Source: UBA10908 sp964608965 (GTDB taxonomy: Bacteria > Bacillota > Clostridia > Peptostreptococcales > Anaerovoracaceae). From it: 64,000 nucleotides of DNA. This document shows, in pieces, positions 34,081 to 42,674 of the stretch (positions are counted from its first letter, which is position 1; every line of letters starts with the position of its first letter). Made by a program: the position numbers and the translations under genes. Where the stretch lies: positions 62,001 to 126,000 of the forward strand of contig CAZSPZ010000002.1 in the NCBI GenBank assembly GCA_964608965.1, given 5' to 3'. The notes under the pieces are model-generated. The model saw only the letters and a list, made by a program, of their open reading frames with translations. It was not told where the DNA came from and did not search any database.

Positions 34081-34839
34081 TTAAAAGAACAAGGTTTCCC
34101 CGTCTTCGGGAATCAATAACTGACTTGCGGACACTTGATTCATTTCCGCGTACTCTCTTAAGGTGTCCCTGAAAACCGTCCCGTGGTCGTAGGAATCAAG
34201 ATGAACGGCAACGATGTTGCTGCCTGGGAGCAGCTTGCAGATTTCTATGGTTTCCTTTTCGTCCAACAGGATTTTAACTTTTTCACCCCAGACAGCACCC
34301 GCCGAATGCGTGATCACGACGGCCGGCTTTTCTCTCCGCAGCACATCCAAAACTTCTTCGCACAGAACCGTGTCCCCCGGCCAATACACCGTGGNNNNNN
34401 NNNNCTCCCCTTTTGCTTTAAAAACAAAACCCGAAGCCATGCCCATTTCATCTAAAACCCAGCCGGAGCCATGCTTGGCAAACGTTCTGGTCAGTTCAAC
34501 GTCGCCCAGCATCAGGCGATCCGTAATAGGTTTTACGTTCGAAAATCCCATCGCTTTGATGGCAGCCTCTTCTTCCGTCTGACAGATCACAGGCAAATTC
34601 TTGTCGATATATTCCTGCGCAGCCTTATCGAAGTGATCCGAATGAATATGGGAAACAATCACCGCATCTACATTCGCCATGATCTCCTCTTTTTTCATGG
34701 GAAGATCCACGAGAGGATTCTTTGATATACCCGCAAAAGAAGGACCTGTAAGCTTATTGGAAAAAGCCGGATCAATTAATATACACGAGCCGCCGTAATT
34801 CAGTTTTAAGGTGGCGCTCCTGATCAATGTAAGTTCCAT
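34081..34839 (-). CDS. UlaG-like metallo-beta-lactamase-fold hydrolase (interrupted by Ns)
   Basis: A 252-codon metal-dependent hydrolase of the UlaG/L-ascorbate-lactonase-like group. The zinc motif 'SHIHSDHFD' is near residues 59-67, and an early 'GGSCILIDPAF' (about 16-26) is typical. Ten unknown bases (34395-34404) fall in the coding region, so about four residues are undetermined. The frame on both sides agrees if the gap is counted as ten, but the real gap length is unknown. The substrate cannot be inferred. Confidence 0.82.
   Translation of the reverse strand: MELTLIRSATLKLNYGGSCILIDPAFSNKLTGPSFAGISKNPLVDLPMKKEEIMANVDAVIVSHIHSDHFDKAAQEYIDKNLPVICQTEEEAAIKAMGFSNVKPITDRLMLGDVELTRTFAKHGSGWVLDEMGMASGFVFKAKGEXXXXTVYWPGDTVLCEEVLDVLRREKPAVVITHSAGAVWGEKVKILLDEKETIEICKLLPGSNIVAVHLDSYDHGTVFRDTLREYAEMNQVSASQLLIPEDGETLFF
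34395..34404. other. Run of ten Ns (assembly gap)
   Basis: Ten ambiguous bases inside the UlaG-like gene. The round number suggests a scaffolding placeholder, so its true length may differ. Confidence 0.95.
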
Positions 34840-35005
34840 AATGCCTCCTTTGGTAAAAAATGCATATAGTAGAGTATATCATATTTTTACAGAAATTTTG
34901 AGAGGCATTAAAACGATATGGAGCAAAACAGAAAAGAATCTTCGTTGAACTCTTAAATATCGATAACAATTCCACATGGATTTATTTTGCATATCAAACA
35001 AGGCC

Positions 35006-35035
35006 TTGTAAACACTGATGTCAGAGGCATATAAT
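35006..35035 (+). promoter_or_regulatory. Promoter of the HTH-kinase unit
   Basis: TTGTAA (35006-35011) and TATAAT (35030-35035) with 18-bp spacing, about 46 bp before the HTH gene. The rest of 34840-35081 is AT-rich with no other recognised element. Confidence 0.55.
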
Positions 35036-35081
35036 TCAACTATTAGTATTCAACACTACGTGTTGGCAAGGAGGCGAATAC

Positions 35082-35525
35082 ATGGCGGAGAAACATCTGA
35101 AAAATGACAGGACGAGCGTTTTGCTCAGCAGGCTTTTTAAAGCCCGGGATTTCGAGGGTTTCGCAGAAGAAAACGGACTGGAGAGCAATGCATCCCCTTT
35201 TCACCTTTACATATCGAACCTATGCCTCCAAATGGATCAAGTACCCGAACATATCATAAAGCAATCGCTGATTGAGCGCACTTATGGGCATCAATTTTTT
35301 AACGGCACACGAAATCCTTCCAGAGATAAAGTCATTCAGCTTGCTTTTGGTTTTGGGCTGGACGTGGAAGAAACACAAAAATTACTTTTGGCGGCCCAAA
35401 AGAGCCCCTTATATCCAAAGATTATGCGAGACGCAGCGATTTTATACTGTATCAATCATAAAAGCAGTATCTTAGAAACACAGGATTTGTTGCAGGACTT
35501 GGGATTGAGCTTGCTTGGAGTATGA
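35082..35525 (+). CDS. HTH (XRE-like) protein coupled to a Ser/Thr kinase gene
   Basis: A 147-residue protein. Residues about 50-115 fit the XRE-like HTH variant found beside clostridial kinases: a helix, 'GHQFFNGTRNPSRDKVIQLA' (about 70-89), then 'LLLAAQKSPLYPKIMRDAAI' (about 102-121). It is not a close match to classic XRE repressors, and its targets are unknown. GGCAAGGAGG precedes the ATG. The stop overlaps the kinase start (ATGA), which points to a stoichiometric, functionally linked pair. Confidence 0.75.
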   Translation: MAEKHLKNDRTSVLLSRLFKARDFEGFAEENGLESNASPFHLYISNLCLQMDQVPEHIIKQSLIERTYGHQFFNGTRNPSRDKVIQLAFGFGLDVEETQKLLLAAQKSPLYPKIMRDAAILYCINHKSSILETQDLLQDLGLSLLGV

Positions 35526-37165
35526 AAAAGCCTATGGAAAAGATAAAAGCAGAAGATTTTCTGAAAGAATTTGATGACAGCCGCTATCCCGACGGGTTTT
35601 TAAAGCGGTTCGAAGCGAGGGAGTGTTTGTCCTTTGGTCCGGCCGGCGAGACGCTTTTAGTTAGGGATCGCACCACCTTGGAGACGTTCGTCGTAAAGTG
35701 TTATACCGACCCGAATCTTCTGTCGCACGCCACGGAAGGCGAGCTTCTGAAAAAGTTGCACCATAAATCCCTTCCTTTTTTTGTGGAAGAGTTTCAAAAT
35801 GATAAAATGCTTTGCGTTGTGCGGGAATATGCACAAGGAATTTCGTTGGACAAGCATGCCTTTCATCGGCCCCTTGCCCTGTGCGAGCTAATCGACATGG
35901 GTTTGCAGCTGTGCGATATTCTCATCTACCTTCATGGGCAGACACCGCCGATTATCCACAGAGACATTAAACCTCAGAATATCATCGTTGACGACTCCGG
36001 TAAAATTAAGCTGATCGATTTTGGCATTTCAAGAATTTATAATGAATCGGCTCAGAATGACACAGTCTTTTTCGGTACCCAGGAATTTGCTCCGCCCGAG
36101 CAGTACGGATTTTCGCAGACCGACAACCGTTCGGATATATTCTCTTTGGGCGTTTTGCTGTGCTGGCTGCTGACCGGAAAAACAGACCTTCAAAACGCTC
36201 AAGGCCAAGTAAAAAACAAACGCCTTTGGGCTATCATAAAAAAATGCACATCCTTCGCCCCCAAAGATCGCTATCACAATGTGCAAGAAGTTCGTAAAGC
36301 CTTATTAAATGCCGACGGACACAAGCAGAAGAAGAAGTTGCAAGTGGCGTGTGTTGTCTTTGCGCTGCTCCTTGCTGCATCTTTAGGCTTTGCAGCGGGA
36401 AGGTTTACGGATATTTTATCCGTTTCCGGCGAGGATTCCGTTGTGATTTTTTCCGAACCCATCATTGAAAGCGCCGTGCGGCTCCAGCTGAATAAAAATG
36501 AAGGAGAAGATATAACAGAAGAGGACCTTTGGAAAATTACAGAGCTTTATGCCTTTGGAAACCAGGCAGCGGCAGACGAAGAAGAATACAAAGAAATTGC
36601 GACGGATTATGTTGAAAATCATACTTCTGTCGAGCGAGGCAGCATTGCCTCTCTCTCCGATCTTTCTCACATGGAAAATTTGAAAAGCATTTCTTTTGCT
36701 TATCAGAGCATCAGCGACCTTGGACCCCTTTCATCGCTGACGCGTCTTGAACATATAGAATTAAAGCATAATCCGATAAAAGATCTTTCACCTTTATCCG
36801 GTTTAACTTCCCTGACAGGGTTGTTTATATTCGATACAGAGGTCTCCGACCTTACCTGCCTTAGCGAATGTCTCCACCTTTGCGACATCGATGCAGGGTA
36901 TACGCACATCACTTCCATGGCCGCGCTGCAAGGTTTAAACGCTTTAGAAGTGTTGCGATTGGATAAAGCACCCCTTGAGTCGGTCGATCAGATTATAACA
37001 CTGGGGATGCTTCGGCAGCTCTATCTGGCAGACACCCAGGTACCGGACCTGACACCTTTGTTGGAATTGCCGCAACTTTCGATGGTGGAAGTCAGCGAAA
37101 ATATGAAAACTGCCGCAGAAGGCATCACCGAAAAAGCGAACTTCGAGATTCAATATCAGAAATAG
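35522..37165 (+). CDS. Membrane Ser/Thr protein kinase with extracellular leucine-rich repeats
   Basis: A 547-residue Hanks-type kinase. The catalytic domain spans about 30-265 with ATP-binding Lys59, the 'HRDIKPQN' catalytic loop (146-153), 'DFGIS' (166-170) and 'PPEQYG' substrate segment. A single transmembrane helix (about 273-293) leads to an exterior part of about 250 residues. Its last 150 residues (about 380-530) are leucine-rich repeats of the 'LxxLxxL...DLSPLxxLTxL' type. The usual PASTA sensor repeats are absent, so the signal is likely a protein rather than peptidoglycan. The overlapping HTH gene and the following secreted SLH-like protein form a possible sensing module. Confidence 0.9.
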   Translation: MKKPMEKIKAEDFLKEFDDSRYPDGFLKRFEARECLSFGPAGETLLVRDRTTLETFVVKCYTDPNLLSHATEGELLKKLHHKSLPFFVEEFQNDKMLCVVREYAQGISLDKHAFHRPLALCELIDMGLQLCDILIYLHGQTPPIIHRDIKPQNIIVDDSGKIKLIDFGISRIYNESAQNDTVFFGTQEFAPPEQYGFSQTDNRSDIFSLGVLLCWLLTGKTDLQNAQGQVKNKRLWAIIKKCTSFAPKDRYHNVQEVRKALLNADGHKQKKKLQVACVVFALLLAASLGFAAGRFTDILSVSGEDSVVIFSEPIIESAVRLQLNKNEGEDITEEDLWKITELYAFGNQAAADEEEYKEIATDYVENHTSVERGSIASLSDLSHMENLKSISFAYQSISDLGPLSSLTRLEHIELKHNPIKDLSPLSGLTSLTGLFIFDTEVSDLTCLSECLHLCDIDAGYTHITSMAALQGLNALEVLRLDKAPLESVDQIITLGMLRQLYLADTQVPDLTPLLELPQLSMVEVSENMKTAAEGITEKANFEIQYQK

Positions 37166-37182
37166 TAAGAAAAGTTTCGCTT

Positions 37183-37199
37183 GTGTGCAGGGTGCACAC
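37183..37199. promoter_or_regulatory. Perfect inverted repeat upstream of the secreted SLH-like gene
   Basis: GTGTGCA-GGG-TGCACAC has 7-bp perfect arms between the kinase and the secreted protein gene. It could be an operator for the adjacent HTH protein or a small mRNA hairpin. No T run follows, so a terminator is unlikely. Confidence 0.45.
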
Positions 37200-37273
37200 C
37201 CATCAACGATTCGGATTTGTTACAATTTATCCGTCAACCATGCACTGATAAAAACTTAAAGGAGAACAATCGT

Positions 37274-38545
37274 ATGAAATGCAAGGTAAAAGGTATTATT
37301 TCTCTTATTCTATTGTTGGCAATGAGCATGTTGCTGTTCGTACCGATATACGCAGCCGATAGCACAGAGGCAGAAAAGCAGGCAACAGCTTTAAAAGAGC
37401 TTGGGCTGTTCAAGGGCGTGTCGGATACAGATTTTGACTTGGATCGAGCGCCTACCCGTACGGAAGCGTTGGTCATGTTGATCCGGGTTTTAGGCAAAGA
37501 AGCCGATGCACTGGCCGGAACTTGGACACACCCCTTTACAGATGTGGAAACCTGGGCGGATAAATACGTGGGTTATGCGTTTCAAACAGGCTTAACAAAA
37601 GGGGTTTCCGCAACAGAATTTGGACAAGGGAACGCAAACTGCGATATGTATCTGACTTTTGTGCTTCGGGCATTGGACTATGATGATGCAAAAGGAGATT
37701 TCAGCTGGGAAAATCCGGACGTGCTGGCCAAAGCGGTAGGCATCTTACCGGACGGAGTCGATACAGCGGGCTTCCTTCGCGCAGATGTTGCTTTAGTGTC
37801 TTGGGCTTGTGTAAAGGCGGACGTTAAAGGAGGAGCTCAGACTCTGGCCAAAAGACTGCTCGAAAACGGCACATTTACGCAGGATGCTTTTAACGCTGCA
37901 GTTCTGCTGGCAGGCGAAAAGGCAAAAACAGCGGTCTCAGTTTCTACTGCGGCGGAGCTTCAAAGCGCTTTAGCCGATTCTTCCAACAAAGCCATTCAAA
38001 TAACAACATCGGGGACTCCTGTATTGGTGACAGGGGCTCTTACCATTCCCAAAGGGGTGACGTTAACAATAAATCGCGGCAGCGACTTTTATATCGATGG
38101 GACGCTCACAAATAACGGAACGATCATAGCATTGGGCGCCGACTCCGATACGGGAAATTTTTCGGTGGTATGTCTTCAAAACAGTGGAAAGTTTATCAAT
38201 AACGGCGCAATCAGGCTCAATGCCGCGTCCCTCGCAGACACGCAGGATCGAGGCCCGGTGGGCGGTCAGCTCAGGGTCTTTGGCGGTATATTCGACAACA
38301 ACGGTTCCGTCTATCTTGAAGCAGGCGCTGTAAATACACATGGCGGAATGGTCGTTGTGGAGACTGCCACGTTTAACAATAAAGCGACGTTCGTCGTGGA
38401 CGGTTTCTTCCTTCGAGTAGACGAAGAAGGGATTTTCAATAATGTTGACGGCGCAGTGGTGATCAACAACTCAACAATTATTACCGAAGGAACAGGAGTA
38501 TTTAATAACAACGGCACTTTGTCGGGACATCCTATTAACGGCTGA
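37274..38545 (+). CDS. Secreted protein with SLH-like domains and beta-solenoid C-terminus
   Basis: A 423-residue exported protein. The signal peptide (about 1-30) ends near 'YAADS'. Residues about 35-200 carry two to three S-layer-homology-like units ('FKGVSDTDFDLDRAPTRTEALVMLIRVLG' region and 'FTDVETWADKYVGYAFQTGLTKG' region), which would bind cell-wall polymer. The C-terminal half has Asn/Gly-rich repeats such as 'IDGTLTNNGTI', 'FINNGAIRLN' and 'FDNNGSVYLE', spaced about 20-25 residues, as in right-handed beta-helices. The ATG at 37274 has AAAGGAG. A longer upstream frame has no signal peptide. Confidence 0.82.
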   Translation: MKCKVKGIISLILLLAMSMLLFVPIYAADSTEAEKQATALKELGLFKGVSDTDFDLDRAPTRTEALVMLIRVLGKEADALAGTWTHPFTDVETWADKYVGYAFQTGLTKGVSATEFGQGNANCDMYLTFVLRALDYDDAKGDFSWENPDVLAKAVGILPDGVDTAGFLRADVALVSWACVKADVKGGAQTLAKRLLENGTFTQDAFNAAVLLAGEKAKTAVSVSTAAELQSALADSSNKAIQITTSGTPVLVTGALTIPKGVTLTINRGSDFYIDGTLTNNGTIIALGADSDTGNFSVVCLQNSGKFINNGAIRLNAASLADTQDRGPVGGQLRVFGGIFDNNGSVYLEAGAVNTHGGMVVVETATFNNKATFVVDGFFLRVDEEGIFNNVDGAVVINNSTIITEGTGVFNNNGTLSGHPING

Positions 38546-38640
38546 GAGACGTAAGGCTTTGATGCCAGGTTTTTCCTGCTCCTATTCGGGAAAAGCTTGA
38601 GCGGGCATGGTTCCGTGTGCCTTATTTTTCCTGTTCGCAC

Positions 38641-38674
38641 AAAAAAGGAAGGCCTGCGTTTGCAGGCCCTCCTT
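38641..38674 (-). terminator. Terminator of the minus-strand membrane-protein gene
   Basis: GGCCTGC and GCAGGCC arms (38651-38657 and 38662-38668) are extended by AAGGA/TCCTT and followed by six Ts on the minus strand. Confidence 0.8.
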
Positions 38675-38685
38675 ATATCATGCAA

Positions 38686-39258
38686 TTATTGGATTGAGTA
38701 ACGGAAACTGATGTCCGCACGCAAAAAGCGATCAAGTTCTTTTCTTCTCCTTCGAGGTTCGATAATGTCGATGGCGATTCCATGGAAAGCTTCCCATGTA
38801 AGAACCCAGCCTCCAATTAAAAGGCTTTCCAGCAAAACCGATGATAATATGTTGCTTGGGACATTTCCACTCAGGATGGTATAAAAAAACAACAATGCCA
38901 GCGAAGTGAGAAGCAAGATACCGGAAGATGTAACAATCCTCTTTTCCTTCTTTCTCTCGCTGCAATTTAAGGAATTGAAGTGATTATAATATCCGGTGCG
39001 GACCAGATCCTCTTTTTCTTTGTTCATCTGCTCATTTTCAATATAAAACTTAATCTCAAGTCCGATATCGATCGGAATCTCCTCCGAACAAAGATTTAAG
39101 AAATCGACCAACTCCGGGTGCATGTCTCTTTTTTTGAACACCGCGTTGTCCCATTCATGAAAAAATTCAAGATAGTTCTCCAGCGCGACATCGATGATCA
39201 GTTTGCCTGTCTTTTCATTTTTAAAATACAATGTTTCATAATTAGCTTTTTTTTCCAT
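38686..39258 (-). CDS. Uncharacterised membrane protein
   Basis: A 190-residue protein of unknown function: a soluble acidic N-terminal domain (1-105), two transmembrane helices (about 110-130 and 135-155), and a basic C-terminus with 'EPRRRRKELDRFL' (about 167-179). Both ends should be cytoplasmic. It is a single gene with its own terminator. I do not recognise the family. Confidence 0.7.
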   Translation of the reverse strand: MEKKANYETLYFKNEKTGKLIIDVALENYLEFFHEWDNAVFKKRDMHPELVDFLNLCSEEIPIDIGLEIKFYIENEQMNKEKEDLVRTGYYNHFNSLNCSERKKEKRIVTSSGILLLTSLALLFFYTILSGNVPSNILSSVLLESLLIGGWVLTWEAFHGIAIDIIEPRRRRKELDRFLRADISFRYSIQ

Positions 39259-39353
39259 AGTGACACCTTGCTCTTTTCAGAAGCCTTTAGAGAGTTTATT
39301 TATAATATATGTAAATTATAACACATCGGCTGCAGCGCCGCCTAGGAAAACAG

Positions 39354-39382
39354 TTGAATTAGAGCCTCGGAGATGATAATAT
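39354..39382 (+). promoter_or_regulatory. Promoter of the small thioredoxin-fold gene
   Basis: TTGAAT (39354-39359) and TAATAT (39377-39382) with 17-bp spacing, 30 bp before the start codon. Confidence 0.5.
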
Positions 39383-39412
39383 TAGGGAAATAACCATCAT
39401 GGAGGTAAAATT

Positions 39413-39658
39413 ATGAACATGTACGGCAGCCATTTATGCCCGGATGTCCTTTATGCGATCAGCGTTTTAAAGGCAAAAGGAATCGACTTCAATTTTTTCA
39501 ATGTCAGTGCGGATCTCGGGCACTTAAAAGCCTTTATTAAAATCAGAGAAGCCAACCGTTGTTTTGATTCGGTAAGGGAGTGTGACGGTATCGGTATCCC
39601 GTGCTTTGAAAAAGATAACGGCGAAATTACGTTTGATTTAGAGGAAATCCTCAAATAA
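39413..39658 (+). CDS. Glutaredoxin-like small protein
   Basis: An 81-residue thioredoxin-fold protein of glutaredoxin size. 'YGSHLCPDV' (residues 4-12) places a single Cys where glutaredoxins have CxxC, and 'GIGIPCFEKDNGEI' (about 61-74) gives the cis-Pro. A monothiol or non-canonical redox function is likely, perhaps also metal binding. GGAGGT precedes the ATG, and the GGDEF/HD-GYP gene follows 38 bp later. Confidence 0.78.
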   Translation: MNMYGSHLCPDVLYAISVLKAKGIDFNFFNVSADLGHLKAFIKIREANRCFDSVRECDGIGIPCFEKDNGEITFDLEEILK

Positions 39659-39696
39659 AATAATTCTTCCTGTTATAATGCAAGGAGGGTCATTCA

Positions 39697-41127
39697 ATGA
39701 GTGAAAACTCGGATGTCAGGCAAAACGCCCACACAAGTCCGATGCAGCGTCCTAAATTCGATCGACTGAAAAGCAAGTTTTCCTTTCGCAGAGAAGCCAC
39801 CAGAATCACGTTCACATATCTCCTGTTTGGTTTAACCTGGATATTGGCGTCCGACGGGATTGTTCGGATGTTCGTTACGAACAGCGACACATTATATAAA
39901 ATCAACCTCGTCAAGGGCTGGGCTTACATTTTCGTGACCGCAGCTCTTGTTTATTTTCTGATTAGCAGATATCTTCAAAAACTCTGTCAAACCATGGAGC
40001 AGCTCCATCAGGAAATCGAAGTGCGCGCAGAGGCCGAAGACCGTTTTAAAAACCTCTACGAAGAAGTTCTCTATCTGAATAATACCGATGTTTTGACGGG
40101 GCTTTATAACCGGCGATTTTATGAAGATAAAATTAACGCCCTAGAAAATTCTTTCTCGCTTCCTCTTTCGATTATTGTGGCCGATCTGGACGGTTTAAAG
40201 CTCATTAACGACAGTTTCGGCCATTCCCAGGGAGACACGATGCTCATCGAAACGGGCAAGCTGCTGAAAAAATACACCAGAGAAAAAGATTTTATCGCAA
40301 GAATCGGCGGCGATGAATTCTGCATCCTGTTGCCTGATACCGATGCGCAAACAACAAAAGAAATCGTAGAAAAAATGCGGGAAGACTGTAAAACCACTTG
40401 CATCGATATCGCCGGCGCACCCGTCAAACTGAGTATCTCCCTGGGTTTTGGCACAAAAGAAAATCCCGACGACAATCTGAATGCGATTTTTAATGTTGCG
40501 GAGGATTCCATGCAACGAAGTAAGCTGCTCAATCGCAACAGCACCCGCAGCGACTTGATGTCCTCGATTCGCGCCACCTTATTGGAAAAGAGCCACGAGA
40601 CAGTCCAGCATACAGAGCGGATGGTTGCCATGGCCAAAAAAATAGGGCAGGAACTGAATTTTTGCGATCATTTGCTGTTCGAGCTGGAACTGGCTACGGA
40701 TCTGCACGACATCGGAAAGATGAGCGTGGATCGTCAAATTCTCGGAAAACCGGGAAAATTGACGGAGGAAGAGTGGGCACAAGTCCGCAAACATCCCGAA
40801 GTAGGCTATCGTATTGCGCGTTCCACAAGCGAGTTGATGCCTATTGCCGAATACATTCTTTCGCACCACGAACGTTGGGACGGAAAAGGATATCCCCAGG
40901 GGATCGGTGCGGAACAGATTCCGTTAATAGCCAGAATCGTATCGATTGTAGATGCTTACGATGCGATGACAGAAGAAAGACCATACAGCCAGGTCAAAAC
41001 GAAGGCAGAAGCGTGCACGGAAATTTGCAGAAATGCCGGCACCCAGTTCGATCCTGATTTGTCCAAGCTGTTTGTGGAAAAAGTTCTTGGCAACAAGTTT
41101 GAGTCTTGCTGTACTCTGCCCTCTTAG
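39697..41127 (+). CDS. Membrane GGDEF + HD-GYP protein (cyclic dinucleotide turnover)
   Basis: A 476-residue protein with two N-terminal transmembrane helices (about 32-55 and 68-90) and a short linker. A GGDEF domain (about 125-285) has an intact 'GGDEF' near 205, and a C-terminal HD-GYP domain (about 295-470) has 'HDIGKM' and 'HHERWDGKGYP'. Both synthesis (diguanylate cyclase) and degradation motifs look intact, so it may make and break c-di-GMP, or one domain may regulate the other. CAAGGAGGG precedes the ATG. Confidence 0.9.
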   Translation: MSENSDVRQNAHTSPMQRPKFDRLKSKFSFRREATRITFTYLLFGLTWILASDGIVRMFVTNSDTLYKINLVKGWAYIFVTAALVYFLISRYLQKLCQTMEQLHQEIEVRAEAEDRFKNLYEEVLYLNNTDVLTGLYNRRFYEDKINALENSFSLPLSIIVADLDGLKLINDSFGHSQGDTMLIETGKLLKKYTREKDFIARIGGDEFCILLPDTDAQTTKEIVEKMREDCKTTCIDIAGAPVKLSISLGFGTKENPDDNLNAIFNVAEDSMQRSKLLNRNSTRSDLMSSIRATLLEKSHETVQHTERMVAMAKKIGQELNFCDHLLFELELATDLHDIGKMSVDRQILGKPGKLTEEEWAQVRKHPEVGYRIARSTSELMPIAEYILSHHERWDGKGYPQGIGAEQIPLIARIVSIVDAYDAMTEERPYSQVKTKAEACTEICRNAGTQFDPDLSKLFVEKVLGNKFESCCTLPS

Positions 41128-41136
41128 AATTCCTGT

Positions 41137-41418
41137 TTAAAAACGAACCGATAAGTAAACAGCTAAGGCGATTTGAAGGATGATGATAACAGGAATGCCG
41201 ATGCTGAACTTGTATTTTCGTGTTTTATGCCGAAAAAGCCTCATGGAAAAGAGCATTCCAAGGCTTCCCCCAAAAAAGGAAAGACTAAGCAGCGTGGACT
41301 CCGGCACTCTTTGGCGATCGGCGATGGCCGCCCTCTTGTCGGACCACGAGACAAAAAATGTGGCGACGTTTATGACACCCAGGTAAATAAGCAAAGTTTT
41401 TAACAACAGATCTGACAT
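41137..41418 (-). CDS. DUF1294 membrane protein
   Basis: A 93-residue protein with two or three hydrophobic segments and the family-typical 'SWSDKRAA' (about 25-32) and 'FFGGSLGMLFSMRLFRHKT' (about 48-66) segments. Function unknown. It ends just short of the convergent GGDEF gene and lies downstream of the amidohydrolase gene on the same strand (16-bp gap). Confidence 0.85.
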   Translation of the reverse strand: MSDLLLKTLLIYLGVINVATFFVSWSDKRAAIADRQRVPESTLLSLSFFGGSLGMLFSMRLFRHKTRKYKFSIGIPVIIILQIALAVYLSVRF

Positions 41419-41434
41419 AGGAAACAGCTCCTTT

Positions 41435-42649
41435 TTAACTTCTCACATTCCCTCTTACGATAAACTTTTTTCTTTCCGCCCTTCTTGCGATCGCTTCCGC
41501 AGAGCAGGAGGCATCTACTAAAATCATGGTTGCATCCTCTCCCACAGCCGGCCAAACGCGCCGGCCTTTATCGTCTAGAGGTGTTATTCCGCCGGTAATC
41601 CAGCGAAGACTTCTGGACAAGTAATACTCGTCGTAATGACAGAATACCTGAATGACCCGTCCCAACCGCTCGATTAAATCACCGTTTCCAAACGGGTTCC
41701 ATGAATCGTAAATATTGTCGCTTCCAAGTCGCACAGTAACCCCCGCTTCTTCCAACAACGCAATGTTTGGAATAGGATCGCTCACCAACCCGCAAGTGAT
41801 AATGTCGATGTTTGCTTTTTTTAATTTCTCTGCAAGGCGGCTTACCTCTTCGGCTTCTGCGCTGCCCAGAACAAAGGCATGGCTGATAGAAACTTTTCCT
41901 TGCCAACCGGCATCCAGCGTAAGATCGGCAAGTTTTTCGATGGAATAAAGACCTTCCTTTCCGGTCTCGTGGAGATGCAAATCAATACCGGCATCGTGAT
42001 CCACGGCAAGCTGCATCATTGCCGTAAGAGCTTTATCCGGATTGCCTTCCATATAGTGGGGATCGATTCCGCCCACGATGCCCGCTCCGCTTGCAAGAGC
42101 CTCTTTCATCAGGGATATGGCACCGTCCTTTAATAATCCGCCCTGCGGGAAGGCGACGATTTCGTAGCCGATCAGATCTTTGTCATTTTTTAAAACATTC
42201 TGCACGGCCGTCAAATTCTTCAACCCCACTTTAGCGTGCACATCGGCATGGGCACGGATAAACAGCGAACCTGCATTTTTGATCAGATTTGTCATATGCG
42301 CTGCTTTTGCTTCCATGGTCTTGCTGTCGACGCCGGCCAAAAGGTCGGCCTCTCTTTTGATAAGATCAGGAATGTGCGCCTCTCTTCGCGCCATCCATTT
42401 TCCGGTCAGAAATGTCTTGTCCGGATGACAATGCATTTCCCTGATAGCCGGAAGTGCCAGCAGATGATGGGCGCTGACCTTGGGGATAGAATCCTCGAGT
42501 GCTTCGGACGAAGGTTTTATTTCCGCTATTTTACCTTGAGAGATTCGAATATTGTAAAGCTCTGAATTGGTATGAATCACCAAATCGTTTTCGTATTCAA
42601 ATCCCGATTCCAACCGTACGTCTGTAAGCCAATAATTTTCATAAAACAT
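41435..42649 (-). CDS. Cytosine deaminase-like amidohydrolase
   Basis: A 404-residue metal-dependent amidohydrolase of the CodA/AtzC-type group. Metal ligands are in 'MHCHPDKT' (about 72-79), 'LHLHETG' (about 225-231) and 'SISHAFVLG' (about 254-262); 'SDNIYDSWNPFGNGD' (about 315-329) matches the cytosine deaminase 'DNxxDxxxPxGxGD' pattern. Likely reaction: hydrolytic deamination of a pyrimidine or triazine-like ring, substrate unproven. It sits downstream of the tocopherol-cyclase-like gene (25-bp gap). Confidence 0.87.
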   Translation of the reverse strand: MFYENYWLTDVRLESGFEYENDLVIHTNSELYNIRISQGKIAEIKPSSEALEDSIPKVSAHHLLALPAIREMHCHPDKTFLTGKWMARREAHIPDLIKREADLLAGVDSKTMEAKAAHMTNLIKNAGSLFIRAHADVHAKVGLKNLTAVQNVLKNDKDLIGYEIVAFPQGGLLKDGAISLMKEALASGAGIVGGIDPHYMEGNPDKALTAMMQLAVDHDAGIDLHLHETGKEGLYSIEKLADLTLDAGWQGKVSISHAFVLGSAEAEEVSRLAEKLKKANIDIITCGLVSDPIPNIALLEEAGVTVRLGSDNIYDSWNPFGNGDLIERLGRVIQVFCHYDEYYLSRSLRWITGGITPLDDKGRRVWPAVGEDATMILVDASCSAEAIARRAERKKFIVRGNVRS

Positions 42650-42674
42650 GTGTGCTCTCCTTCGCTTTATGTAT

